A stretch of DNA of 64,000 bases, taken from the NCBI GenBank assembly GCA_025024175.1, contig QCXZ01000003.1, forward strand, positions 37,782,257 to 37,846,256, given 5' to 3'. The position numbers and the translations under genes are program-made. Under the pieces are notes generated by a model. That model was not told the origin of the DNA and did no database searches. It saw only the letters and a list, made by a program, of their open reading frames with translations. This document shows positions 23,561 through 35,008 of the stretch, piece after piece. How positions within the stretch are numbered: the first letter of the stretch is position 1; each line of letters opens with the position of its first letter. Source of the stretch: Rhyzopertha dominica (Eukaryota > Arthropoda > Insecta > Coleoptera > Bostrichidae).

Positions 23561-26110
23561 ACTCAAACTCCCAGCAACGCAACACTTGCTACTATAACTC
23601 CTGCCCACGGCATGTTAGTATAGCTTTGTGCCATGTTTAATTTAATATTATGGTGCAGTATTCCATTTTCGTAACCTAACTCAATTTTGTATGTAATTAT
23701 ATATTTGTGTGTTTCCGCGTTATTGGGTGAACACCTGTTTGTAAAATAAATCATATTGTTATTATTAGTATCAGCTATTATTATTACTCTGAATTAACTT
23801 AAAAAGCATTTTTTCGATGGTTCTTACGTCACAAAATGCGTAGGTACTCATGAAAGACAACGTGAACACACTTTAATATGCAGTGGTTGTGAATTTCGTC
23901 TGCATTCTTTATTCCCGCATCTCAGTTAGTTTGGCCGTGAATCCAAGGTTAAAAAACAGCCGCAACGACTCGCTTTTAGCATCCTGCATTTAGTTAGCGT
24001 AGTTTTATTGAATTCTAAATTTCCGTTGCGTTATGATGTCCTCTTTTTGCGCTTTTTTTTATGGGTCTCCCCGTTCAGTGAATGTAATTGGTTATGGTGC
24101 TCGTTATACAAGTTTCATGATTTCGAAGGTTAGGTCCATTATACTTCCAGAAACTTCTAAAATTGCACTTTTTTCGCTGATGTTCGGTTCAAAAGCTAAT
24201 TACTTCCACATCCAACGGATACATCCCATCCGTTTCGCGAAAAAATTTTCAAAAATTTTTGTTTGCTCATTCGCTTTAAAATGGTCGAAAACGCATAAAC
24301 AAAATTTGAGCACAAAAAAGTTTCTTGTCTATGTGTCTGTGGTATTGTTTGTGGACACGATAACTTTCGAAAGACTTAATATATGAACTTGAAATTTGGC
24401 AACGTATAAATCTCAACTACCCAAAGCGACCTACTATATTGTTTGTGGGGTAAATAGGGTATCGGGGATAACTACCCTTTTTGCAATTTTTTATTTTTTT
24501 TTCGTTTTAGTATGTGATTAGTAGTATAACTGCGAGTATTATTCGTTCTTATAAATTTTCAGTGCAGCAAACTGTTTAGAAGATATTGGCAAAAAAGTGT
24601 CACTTAAAGAAAACTGTTTTTCCTAAATATCTCCGAATATATTTTTTAATATATTCAAAAAATGAAAATACCATCAGATAGGAAATAAAATTTCTCACAA
24701 AGTGTCTTAGAAAATTTAATATTTCCAAAAAACCTATTTTGGACCCTGCTTGTACGTATTTTTTAAAATTTTGGTATTACATAGAAAATCAAATTTCTGA
24801 TCAGAAAGCACTCTTGTAATTTTTTTTTGTTAAGTTAATAACGATTTTAAAATTTATATATTCTTGCTAATATCACGAGGACTGTTTGTCTTAGAAAAAA
24901 ATGTGTAGATATAAAAATGCTCATAACCTGATTACTAATCGTATAGTATAAGAAATAAAAACGTAAATGTCATTTTGACAATTGGATGTGGAAGTATTGA
25001 TTCAATTTGCAGCGGTTTTTTAAAGGTCCAATCTTTTCCAAGAGTATGTTTAAGATGACTGTTGGGTTTACTTCATTTCTATAATATAGGCATAAAAGAA
25101 TATCTATTTTGTGCGGACCAGGATTCACCTTATTCCTTGCCTTATCCTTTTTTTTATTAAGGAATTCCTAAATCTTTTGACAACAGGTCTAAATTTAATT
25201 TATTTAGTATAGGGTATAGGCTTAATAAACCTAGGTATTTGTTCTCTTCATTTTTGGGATTATATTCTTAATTTCTTTTTGTTTTTTTATTTTATTTAGT
25301 ATGTATATTTTTGCACCCCATCTCAAATTTTACTGCCACTTTATTTCTCGTACATTAGGTCTAAAACACATCAGTATGCAGTTATTTAGTATTTTGTGCA
25401 ATACAGAGAATCGCCCTCAGACCTTAAAAGGATGATTCATAAATTTAACAAGTCTAAAGGAAGATACCTATATAGTAGGTATTTTAAAATATATTTAGAA
25501 TAGCTTGTACAGTGTGTAAGTATAAGCTTTTTAATTATGTATGCCTTACTTTTTCTATAAATAAAGTTAATTTTTTGTTCTCAAACCAAACACTTTATAA
25601 GTGTGAAAATTTTGAATTTCTCTTAAATTATACAAGCATCCACGTATTTTAGAAAACCCGTGAATTAAAACAATAGCAAGTCATCTTGCCTCATACAGTA
25701 TACATAGGTGATCGTAATGATATTATATCCTGACAAAATATATAAGAAACCCGTTTTTAATGAAGTTCAAAATTAATATTATAGTTACATCTTATATTGT
25801 ACATTCAGTAACGTGAACGGGTTGTGTGCAGTTGTGCAGATTATGCTACAGGGTATATTGGTTATACTCACTGGAACAAAATTGGAGATAAGTGATTATT
25901 TAAAGATAATGCACATGTTTTTATTAAGGAACTATAGTCCATTTTTTCAATAGTTCCTTCTTTTAAGTCATATACCTGTACAAATGCAGATAGTAGGTTC
26001 CAAGCCTGTGTCGTGTAGACCCGCTGTTCGTTTTGTGAATGGCTGAAACCAGGATTTTGAATAATTGAAATAAATCATCTGACATGGCCAATCCACTCTG
26101 ACCCTACTAG
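23561..26110. other. Gene-free AT-rich stretch
   Basis: A 117-codon frame at 24033-24386 lies in a repetitive-looking segment with GTGGACACGATAACTTTCGA, a type of noncoding motif common in insect repeats; I do not take it for a gene. The rest is low-complexity AT-rich DNA. Confidence 0.4.
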
Positions 26111-26133
26111 TTTCGACCTATGGNGCTTATCAG
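26111..26133 (-). ncRNA. Hammerhead-like tail relic
   Basis: On the minus strand CCTGATAAGC, an N, CCATAGGTCGAAACTAG. This is CUGAUAA in place of CUGANGA, a short stem, and an intact GAAA. It fits the tail motif of a Penelope-like element with one core substitution; the N prevents checking the loop. Confidence 0.35.
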
Positions 26134-26430
26134 GCAGGTGTACNGAGTAAATTACCAAAGCAGACCGTCGCCTTTACCGCGGCGTGCGGACTGGCTGTAT
26201 AAGATGGCACTGAGGGCATCAGCTCTCTTATATACTTTCAATAATTAGTCTGTTTCGAATTTTTTCTTTTCTTCAGAGTATAAAGGCATACTAATTTTAT
26301 TTGTATAAAATGTTTCACCAAGGACCGCTAGGTGTATCAGTAAGTGTCAAAAAAGTTACCTGTTCCTGTTACTGTAGACTGTCTTAGTAAAACGTACTTG
26401 CTCTGTATCTTTTTGGTTAATGTTTCGCTT

Positions 26431-26470
26431 TATTAATAAATATTTATTAATAAATTTATTAATAAATAAT
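26431..26470. repeat. AT-only imperfect repeat
   Basis: Three imperfect copies of TTATTAATAAAT in tandem, self-complementary, followed by an N. It is likely a slippage-prone microsatellite. Confidence 0.6.
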
Positions 26471-27577
26471 NCATCCATTCAGCTTATGGTGTACAAAAGC
26501 CTAATTTATTTTTCCAATAAAGACATGAAAGATGCAATTCCAACTATTGGATTAAGGGATGAATTTCGGTCAAAATTACAGCTGTAAAACATTTATTTGC
26601 TTAAAACATTGTAGTTTCCTTTTNGTTTAAAATTACNCATAAGTTACTTTGAAAAACATCATTGAATAAAACACACAGAAAACATTTTTTTGAAGCTAAA
26701 AACATTTTAACACGTTTAGGTCGACTCATTAAAATATCATAGCAGCATATACAATTTTAATAGATATACCTTAAAAACAAAAGGAAATTTGCAATGAAAC
26801 CATATTCATATTACAATTGATTCAGTCACAGTAACACTATAAAGCATTGATAAACACGAATCAAATAAAGTCATCAGAGTCGCTAGAAATAAATATGTTG
26901 CACTTCATGCTTTAGTATGACTTCCATTTAAAATATATGCATCATGTTATAATAAAAAAACAGCCTATAGAAATAACCATATTAATTTTTGTTTTATGTT
27001 CCATAGTAAAACATTGTGATTTAATTAGTAACACTAATGAAGCAAAAGCACATTTGAATTTATTTGACACATTAGTTTTATTTTTAATTTACAACAATTT
27101 TTTCTCTGAGTGTAGAGTATAATTAATGCTAAAAATGATTTTTTGTTTTATAAGAACATTTTATATACTTTTTGTTTGTTTCTCCAACGGATAATTAGAT
27201 ATTACTACAGGAAAACTGTTTTCTTCTCTGTTTTCTCTTTACCACTGTATTAAACTTAAAAACTTTTTTCAAAAATAATCGCGTTATAACACATTATTTT
27301 AAAATTGCATAGTGAGTCTTGAAAACTAAGAAAGACAGTACGACCGTAAACATTTTTCAAGTCGGGAAAATCTTGATATATGTTAAACAAAAATGGCGCG
27401 GTAGCTGCAGAACGGTATTTTTTTGCGTTATTTTGATCTTGCCAATTTTTAATAAGGTGTATGAAAATCTGCCTGTATTGGTCTTTTGCTTTACTAAGCT
27501 GAAGAAGAACGAAAGTTAAATTGATGAAGTTGAGGGGGTAAACTTGTTACCTTTCTTTATGTAAAATCCGTCTATGT

Positions 27578-27870
27578 CAACCAGGCAAGTTGTGGTGGAA
27601 GTAGGCGTAATCGAGCGTAATGTTGTAAGGATTCTTAAAAGGATAAGTTTCAGCCATATAAACTCCGGTATCGCAAACACTGAATGTTGTTGACCGAAAC
27701 AAACTGTTAGAATTTTGTAGATTATTTGCCCACCTCATTCTTCAGATTTATCTGTATTAGATTTCCTTTTATGGGGAACACTGAGATATATAAGAAGCAT
27801 TGACGATTCGCTCGTTTCATAATTTTGTCTGCAATTGTACACTTTGAAAAAGATTACATATGTACATGTG
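27578..27870 (+). pseudogene. Internally deleted mariner-superfamily transposase
   Basis: The start (27578-27660) gives VVVEVGVIERNVVRILKR, the end of a helix-turn-helix region, followed by FSHINSGIANTE-like sequence. A frame change leads to LNVVDRNKLLEFCRLF, which corresponds to the ALNE.D...RLEFC block. The sequence then jumps to PPHSSDLSVLDFLLWGTL (27731-27784), the segment around the third catalytic acid, whose SPD is here SSD. About 100 residues of the catalytic core are missing between the two parts. The relic is the same general type as the transposase at 13.6 kb but not the same copy. It is a deleted nonautonomous derivative. Confidence 0.7.
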
Positions 27871-29766
27871 ATACCTATCTGGAATAGGCGCGGGTAGTTC
27901 TTTGACGTTTGTTGTATTCATCATGTTATTCATGGATGCTAAACGTTCTAATGATGGCTTCTTACATTTTCCTGCAATATATCGCTCAAAGCTGGCAAAT
28001 ATATCTGCCCTAACTCCTATGACTGATGGGTGTTATTTTAGATAGTGACTTCATTTTATACGGTCCAAACATAATTCGATTGCACTGAATACACTCCTGC
28101 TTATTAACGACCACTCAGCTTAAAAATCTTATCTTTTATTTGTTCATTTCCTATCTAATAAACTGTAAGGACGAATTTATCAAAACATTATTTAACGAGT
28201 GGGGTCGGCTAGCGGGCTGGAAACTTGCCAGATAAAACAATTGGTAGAAGCTTTTTTGTCGCCGATAGCTTTTTCTGCGTTCCGCTACTGCAACAAAATC
28301 TCGATAATAAAGTGCGTCGAGAACGTTTCCTGCACTGTTGCCAATATGCTGCCGGCAATTTCTTTGTATAGAATCGTATTTGTTTCTGAATGTATTATTA
28401 AATAATACGATCTTCGGCTTGCCTATTTGATATGTTGTCCTATAGCGTTTAGTTTAGAATGCACCCTCTTCATCCATACGCATTACTGCATTGACATTAG
28501 TAATGTCACATTGCGTTAATATTAATAGTAGGGTGCTTCCTAATTATTCTTCTTTTTTTGCAACAGTGACGCAGATGTCATAAATGGCAAAAAGCTCACG
28601 ACTTTCCTGCTCAAAATTTTTAGCTGCTGAAGACTACTGTATCGCATAGATGGCAATCAGGCAGTGGCTCTATGCTGCTCTTAGTCATTAAATATATTAC
28701 AGTACACGCGGAATTATATTGAAAGTGGTAGGACAATTTTTAGAAGGTCTAAATTCGCTTGCATAGGAATTGGGACGCCTAGGCTTTGAAAGTTTTAACG
28801 ACGTAGGATAATAATTTGACATATTCACCTAAAACCTCGCATGCCAGATGCAACTACATTTTAATAAAAGTATTCGTGTACTTTCGTACGTATGCGACAA
28901 TATTTTCGCCTGGTTTACGAATAATAGTCACAAAGCGCATGCGCGTCTATCCTCCGCGCAGTTTCGATGTGCCTCGGTTTTAAAGTAAGGAATTGTTTTT
29001 CCAGTTTCAATATAATTCCGTGACAGTACCGCAATAAATGGTCATTTTAGGGAAAATAGTGACGGAAGATTTAAATGTTTATAAAGGAGATGGGTGAAGG
29101 AAGCAAACTGTCGAACCTAACCTTATTGGAGAACATGACATGACACATGAGGCTCTGGCTCTGATGTACAAAGAACGTTGCCAATTCTCTAGAGAGAACT
29201 CAAACTACACTAAAATTGTTTGGTTTATTCCGCCATTTTAGGGCAAAATGTGTTTTCATTGTCTAACTCACTGGACATATGAATTGATTTAGTGACTGTA
29301 TTGTTGACTAAATGTCTTTTGTTTCTGTACCTCCTTATCGTCTCTGTTGTTATTTGTCTTGCCACTCGCTCTTTGCACATTCGTTGAACAGAAGAAAAGC
29401 ATCAGGCGAACAGCTATAAGCTATATGTCGTATTTCGTGATATCCGCCATACACAAGCTGTGGGCTGCGAGTCATAAAATACCGTATACAAAAGTTAGAA
29501 ACCCTAGTCGTTATCAAGAAAAAAAAAGCCCTAGCCGAAATCATTGCATTTTACATCTGATTAGCAGATCCTTGGATATGAGCTCCGAAGGTCCTTAAAC
29601 CTATGTAATGCGCCCATCTAAGTGTATTAACCACTTGGTGTAAGCCTCCTACCCCCCATTAGANTAATCTACCTATGGATCTCNTNCACATTACTCTCCT
29701 GAACGCTGACCATCCCCTGATAAAAGCCAAGAAGCCATCCGAAGTTCCCCTTTTCTCATGTTGTGT
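27871..29766. other. Gene-free stretch with mixed composition
   Basis: GC-richer patches occur at 28190-28440 and 28880-28980; the latter has GCGCATGCGC, a string also seen near 29886. Frames of 64-83 codons are present but unrecognised. Confidence 0.4.
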
Positions 29767-30927
29767 TGTAACCAAAGACAATATAACTCACTACGTAACG
29801 TACTGGTAAACCTCATACATGAATTTGGCAATTTCAGCAAGCGGCCAGCGCTCCACTAGTAGCTGCGTGTACTAACGCAGAGCGCGCATGCGCATTGACG
29901 TTGGCGGTCGATTTAAACTGTAGTTCATAGGTTTTAGCAAGAAGACAGTTCCACTTACTTTTCAAACGGGATGATTCGAAATAGTATTATTACTCCAAGA
30001 CTTCTTGTCAATAGTAACGATTGCTTTCATAATCATCAAGTCTGAAGTAGCTGACAGATACAAATGATTCAATAAAACAACAAAGTATTACTAAGAAATA
30101 TAATATTTATTGCACGTACAAGAGAGAATGATAAATAAATATTTAACAACAATCTTTAAAATAATAAGACAATTTTTACAACACAGACTCAATTTGGAAA
30201 AAACAGTAAAATAAATAGTGTCATTCCTTTGACTACATAAGAATTATTAAAGTACTTCAAAATATCAGTGTAAGACTAACATTCAAAACAAACATTAGAA
30301 CTATTTTTACATATAAAACAAACAATTACCATAAAAGGAAGTTATATCAACTCCTATAATAAACACATATAGTATACAGAATGTGGCAAAATTACGACAT
30401 TCCGAATTCACAGCGTTGTAGGAGGAACTCCGTAGAGAAGGTAAAAATTAATATAAATAAATTCTGCAGACCTCGAAGATTATTGCCAGAATCCAAACTG
30501 AAGTCTGTCTATTGAGGTTGCAGCTAGTAGAAAAAAAGGTTTATTACTTTTATAACTTTGGTAAAATTAGAGAACAATGGACGATAGGTTAGCTTTTAAT
30601 ATTACTTATATACCATATNTTGGGACATTGTTCTGGCAGGCCCAAATACCTAGATTGTAGTAAAGACTTGCAGTTAACAGCCGCGGGCACAAAGACTATT
30701 AAATCGTCGCAATCATTGTACCGTTTTGCTCCACGACATTTCACATTTCATGCAAACTGCAAAGAACTTGACAAATGATTTTGGACTTTGGCGCTGAATG
30801 CGCATGTTCTGCGCACAGACCTATTTGCATTTATAACAGTACGCAGCTCGCGCATGATTTTATTGCCACTGGACCCTATTTGAATTATCAGTCTTGAACG
30901 TAGTGAGTTATATTGTCTTCGGTTGTA
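29767..30927. mobile_element. Unclassified element with 27-bp inverted ends
   Basis: A 27-bp sequence at 29770-29796, beginning AACCAAAGACAATATAACTC, recurs in reverse complement at 30898-30924 with a single difference. TGTA lies directly outside each side (29767-29770 and 30924-30927) and could be a 4-bp target duplication. Inside, both arms carry a second weaker match including TGCGCAT. The interior has no long frame. Size and ends fit a nonautonomous DNA transposon; the superfamily is not clear. Confidence 0.55.
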
Positions 30928-32051
30928 ATCACCACCCGCCTGATTGATGAAAAGGCACCTTGTGCAAGCTTTGCCGGCACCTGGACAGCGTAGTCGCTCA
31001 ACCTGAAGGCTTGTTTATTTATTATACATTTAAAAGGATATAATTATCTCTACTGCTGAAGTCGAATTTTTATCAGCATTAGCGTTCACATACGTACAAC
31101 GCAGATAACTAAACGCATTAACGTTTTCTGCAGTGCTGTTAGATCCGTTTTCGGATAAATAATTTGTTTAACATGCAATTTCGTGCCTTAATGTGGCACT
31201 TGCTAACGAAGACGTTTAGGANAAAGAAGACCTTTCTAGTTTTTTTCGCCGTGTCCATCCACTTGCACTTAGAAAGTCGTACTATCAGCATCGGACAACG
31301 GTCGCAACCGAATATTTGTTACACCCCATCTTGCATATCACAGAGCGTTATATTACAGATTCCTTAAACATTTACGTTATAAGTTCATCTGGCAGCAAAG
31401 CTTCTGATGAGAGAATGATAACCCATTTCAGTGCATTTCTGGGACGACGACCTTGATTTGACTTGACTTTGAACGGCTGCAACAAGCAAGTCTCCCATTT
31501 TAGCACAACCAATCACCGCATTCTAGTATTTGCAAAAGTTATATTTAGGTCTCAACTCGCTCAACTTCCAACAGCTGCAGCGCGGCACAAATCCTCTTTG
31601 AATTTTTCTAATGGGCATAATCCGGGCAACTAGAAAAGTGGTATAGGTAGCTGAAAGTATAATAACTAGCAAGCAGCTTTGTATGTTCGAGGTCTATAAG
31701 GAATAACGTTGCACCATATGGTTAATATTCGCTAGATGATTAACGACAAAGTACCTACAAGTGCAAACATTGGCTTATAAAAAGAACTACAAACATATTT
31801 AACGTATACGTATTTTACAGTTTTCGAACATCCTGATCGGCCAACAGTTGCAGGATAATATAAATTAAAATCTCAGCCATCGTTAGATCACCGTGGATAA
31901 TAATTATTTATATAAGTAACAAGCGTTCATGAGAAAAACGATTCAGGTAAACCGATGCTGGTGCTGTTTTTGTTGTCGCGAACATACATACACGAACTGT
32001 CACTTTTGTCAATTGTCAAACTAGCGAAGTTACCTTTTTAACTCATTATTA
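30928..32051. other. Gene-free stretch
   Basis: A 67-codon frame at 31164-31367 holds an N and is unrecognised. No repeats or RNA genes were seen. Confidence 0.4.
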
Positions 32052-32677
32052 CTAGGCTGTCCAGAACACGTGTTTGTCATCCAGCCGCCATTTTGAATGC
32101 CCTTGACGGCAATCTGAATAGGCTAATAAGATGGGAAAAACAGTTAGTTTTGGAGAGCCAGTTCGCGCGAACTAGCTCGCGTATAAGAGTCGTTTGTTTC
32201 AATACTTCGTTCGCGAACGATTTAGCAACTATACAACACACCACAGCCTCAGCAGCTATATTATATACCTTATATGTCGTACGCGTACGTTCGAGTCAGC
32301 GCTCACGCCTTACGCGCGAAAAGCTGAAACAACAGTTGTTCGTTCGCGAACGACCCATCTCTATAATTTAGGTTATGTTTGTCATCCAGCCGCCATTTTG
32401 ACAGGCTGACGACAGCACACGACGAGAAAACAGCATGGCAGCATATTTATATGCTGTGGCGAGACAGGAGATACCGCTGTCACTTTCAATTCACGATCCT
32501 TATGAACGACTTGAATCTACGAATCTACGCGATTGATTGAACGATTTGAATTTAATCTCTAGCGACTGACGTTGGCATTAAGTAATGGGGTTTCTATGAC
32601 AGCGCGCTAGAAGCTGCATCGTTTTGAAATTTGCCCCCTGGCAGTCGCTCAAAAGTCACGTGTTCTAAAAAGCCTAA
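32052..32677 (+). mobile_element. MITE-like element, copy A
   Basis: Begins with TAGGCTGTCCAGAACACGTG (32053-32072) and ends with CACGTGTTCTAAAAAGCCTA (32658-32677), which are inverted versions of each other. The second half (32402-32677) is nearly identical, in reverse complement, to 34463-34802 in copy B. A 25-bp direct repeat begins at 32072 and again at 32377, bracketing about 280 bp that is absent from copy B; this may be an insertion or duplication. No coding frame is credible; the element family is unassigned. Confidence 0.6.
32207..32353. repeat. Paired 14-bp palindrome TCGTTCGCGAACGA
   Basis: The perfect palindrome TCGTTCGCGAACGA occurs at 32207-32220 and again at 32340-32353, inside the extra segment of copy A. 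Related GTTCGCGCGAAC lies just upstream at 32161-32172. Such paired palindromes could be transposase-binding sites; that is inference. Confidence 0.6.
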
Positions 32678-32721
32678 TTCTGAATAGGCTAATTAAGAGG
32701 GACTTATATAAACATCCATGC

Positions 32722-32800
32722 CCTAGGCAGGATTTGAACCAGCAACTTCAGGGTTTAGAGACAAGTATTATACCTACTGGACCATCGAGACCGGCCAGCT
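32722..32800 (-). repeat. tRNA-derived SINE head or tRNA pseudogene
   Basis: On the minus strand the segment has a Pol III A box TGGTCCAGTAGG (32784-32773) and a B box GGTTCAAATCC (32740-32730), separated by about 43 bases, as in a tRNA. The acceptor stem does not pair well and the anticodon arm is unclear, so it is not a working tRNA. It is most likely the 5' part of a SINE. It lies about 45 bp outside the right end of copy A. Confidence 0.55.
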
Positions 32801-33026
32801 AGGTTATGTTGTTTTGCTTGTCTAACACACTGACGTCATGGTTAGCCATGCACATGATATTCTGGGATTTGTTAACGTTTTCGTAGAATTAACGGTGCCC
32901 ATATTACTTACAGGTAGCATTGATCGTGTCATACTTTCATCAAGTGCAATAAACAAAGGATACGTCAAACGAGCCAAGCGACAAATTTACGGCAAATTAT
33001 ATGAACTAATTTAGACCTCACGTGCA

Positions 33027-33088
33027 ACGTTCGCGTTAAAATGATAAAACTATGGCTTGCTTGACCCGTTTTTTATGAACGCCCATTA
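33027..33088. mobile_element. Right end of a MITE related to 17.4 kb
   Basis: Matches 17632-17696 including TATGGCTTGCTTGACCCG (here) and CATGGCTTGCTTAACACG (there), ending in GAACGCCC and TA. The left end is not seen, so it is a fragment. It abuts the transposase N-terminal relic at 33110-33249. Confidence 0.5.
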
Positions 33089-33109
33089 CAATACACTTCA
33101 TATTTTTAT

Positions 33110-33249
33110 CGTATTTCACATAATGTCTTTTGTTTAACACTTTGTAAAGCATCTGAAGTGCACTTTTCATTTTTGAAACACTTTTAAAGACGACGCACTA
33201 TTTCCCTCGCTTGAGTCCGCAAAACTTTTTTCTTTTCATTTTCTGGCAT
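33110..33249 (-). pseudogene. N-terminal fragment of an insect DDE transposase
   Basis: An ATG at 33249 (minus strand) opens a frame MPENEKKKVLRTQAREIVRR, then a stop, then KCFKNEKCTSDALQSVKQ. A basic start followed by AR-IV--V--FF--EK is typical of N-termini of insect transposases of the mariner superfamily. The frame runs toward the MITE end at 33088 and stops being recognisable near 33110, so only about 45 residues survive. It is unrelated in frame and origin to the BEL/Pao piece above it. The assignment rests on a pattern I recall and is moderate. Confidence 0.4.
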
Positions 33250-33319
33250 AATGTAATTAATCGCACCGTCACCACTGCCTAATGACAACAACACTTAGGG
33301 CTTAATGCGTATCTGAGTA

Positions 33320-33800
33320 GTCCCTACCGCTCGTCGTATTTCGTCCGTGCTTCTGCATTTATGGTTTCATTTAAATTTGGCCAATTGCTCGTTCTGTCTT
33401 GATGCCAGGTTAGTCAATTCCAACATGCACACTCAAGAATTCCAGCTGACAACACCTTGGGACAACAAGTCGGCTGGATTTGAATGTGTATCCACGTAGT
33501 TAACTGTAATTTGTCCCAAAGATCTTACATTTTAGCGACCCGATTTGCTACAAACGTTTGCAGTCTATGCAACTAAGAGTTTATTCAGGCTAACGTTACT
33601 TGGGAATGAATCGCACTAATAATAACATACACTCCATTAGACTTGCTAGTATTAATGATCCACGGAGCACCTTGTAATTAGTTTCATGGGTACTATCTTA
33701 AGTTTAGAACATAGAAATCTGACACTGCACATTTCTTNACTAGTTGCTGGGACGCATGCACCATACATGCATTCTATAACTCTAAAGCGAAAAATTTTAT
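33320..33800 (-). pseudogene. BEL/Pao LTR-retrotransposon polyprotein fragment
   Basis: The minus strand holds a broken stretch from the RNase H/integrase junction of a BEL/Pao polyprotein. In order: an ACMVHAS or YGACV-like piece near 33760, LCSKLKIVPMK-like sequence near 33700, LELRGALLLASLMECVLLL near 33640-33660, TFVANRVAK near 33550, and NYVDTHSNPADLLSQGV at 33460-33510, which is the NPADLLSRG motif diagnostic of this group. After it WNxxTW is blurred, then NETINAEAR-like sequence appears near 33370. Frame changes are frequent. No LTRs or integrase catalytic core were found. It is an old fragment. Confidence 0.72.
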
Positions 33801-34462
33801 TATTTCATTAATGTGTATTATATACCCACTACCCATTTATAAATAACTAAGTGAAAGGTTTTTTGTCTTAATTTTTGAGTTCAAGGCTTTAAAAAGGATT
33901 TAACAATGCCGGGAATGGATATTAAGCCTGCACTTGTATCACCACTGTACATTACGCTAATTTCCTTTAGCGTGCTTCAAAATGACTTCATTTACTTAGG
34001 ATTTAAGATGTCGAACAAAGTTTTAAAGGACCAGACACCTGACTGTAATATGTAGTCTTCGTTTCATTTGGTTTTAGGTGACGGAGCTTTATCTGAATAT
34101 ATCAAGTATTTTAGTAGATTTTTGCGCTTCTTAAATATCGCAGCACCTCATGTTTTATTACAATGGCAAACAATATGATGCTGCTTGATGTGCGCAGTAG
34201 AAATATGAATTATCTTATATCAAGTCCAGCAGCTCCTTTTCAATGGGGTGTAAGACAACAAATTAAGTTTCAGAGTCTTTCTGAATTTGCGCTACTTTTC
34301 AACCAATCACATTCAATTTGCTGCACGCTTGACATCATTGTATGTCCTTACCAAGTTTATTTACAGAATCCTATGTTTACGTAAACATAATCTAANCCTA
34401 GGCAAAATATTGCGAGAGTTCATACAGNCTGATTTGGACAACTTACAGCATATTAATCACAA

Positions 34463-35008
34463 TTAGGCTTTTTAGAACACGTGACTTTTGAGCGACTGCC
34501 AGGGGGCAAATTTCAAAACGATGCAACTTCTAGCGCGCTGTCATAGAAACCCCATTACTTAACGCCAACGTCAGTCACTAGAGCTGGGACATTCGATTCA
34601 ATTCAAATCGTTCAATCAATCGCGTAAATTCGGATCATTCAAGTCGTTCAAAAATCATTACTGAGAACGAGTTACCGAGTTGTTTAGACCTGCTTAAAGA
34701 CATATGGATCGTGAATTGAAAGTGACAGCGGTATCTCCTGTCTTGCCACAGCATATAAATATGCTCTCATGCTGTGTTCTCGTCGTGTGCTGTCGTCAGC
34801 CCTTAACCATGTACGGCGCACGAACGACGCTGATTCATTAGCTGTGAGCCAAATCAAGGCATGAGTCATTCAATTTGAACGACTTGGTCATGAAGGACCC
34901 AACTCTATCAGCCACGCGTCCGTTTCCAGGGTTTCGCAGGCGCGTCCCATGCGTGCGCTTTTTGCCCCCTGGACGCCATATTGGATGACGTAATCTTAAA
35001 AAGCCTAA
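34463..35008 (-). mobile_element. MITE-like element, copy B (opposite orientation)
   Basis: Begins TTAGGCTTTTTAGAACACGT (34463-34482) and ends CTTAAAAAGCCTAA (34995-35008), inverted to each other over the outer 12-14 bases. 34463-34802 is the reverse complement of 32402-32677 in copy A, with a single extra segment near 34630-34700. The other half differs from copy A. Subterminal CGTTCAA and GATTGAACG strings recur several times (34590-34655), as in binding sites for transposases. The intervening 1.8 kb holds the SINE, transposase and BEL/Pao relics. Confidence 0.6.

Noticed and set aside
24033..24386. 117-codon plus-strand open frame
   Set aside because: It lies in repetitive noncoding-looking sequence, has no family motifs and the peptide has the composition of translated low-complexity DNA.
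32722..32800. Functional tRNA gene
   Set aside because: Good A and B boxes but the acceptor stem does not pair and the anticodon arm is not clear; a SINE or pseudogene fits better.
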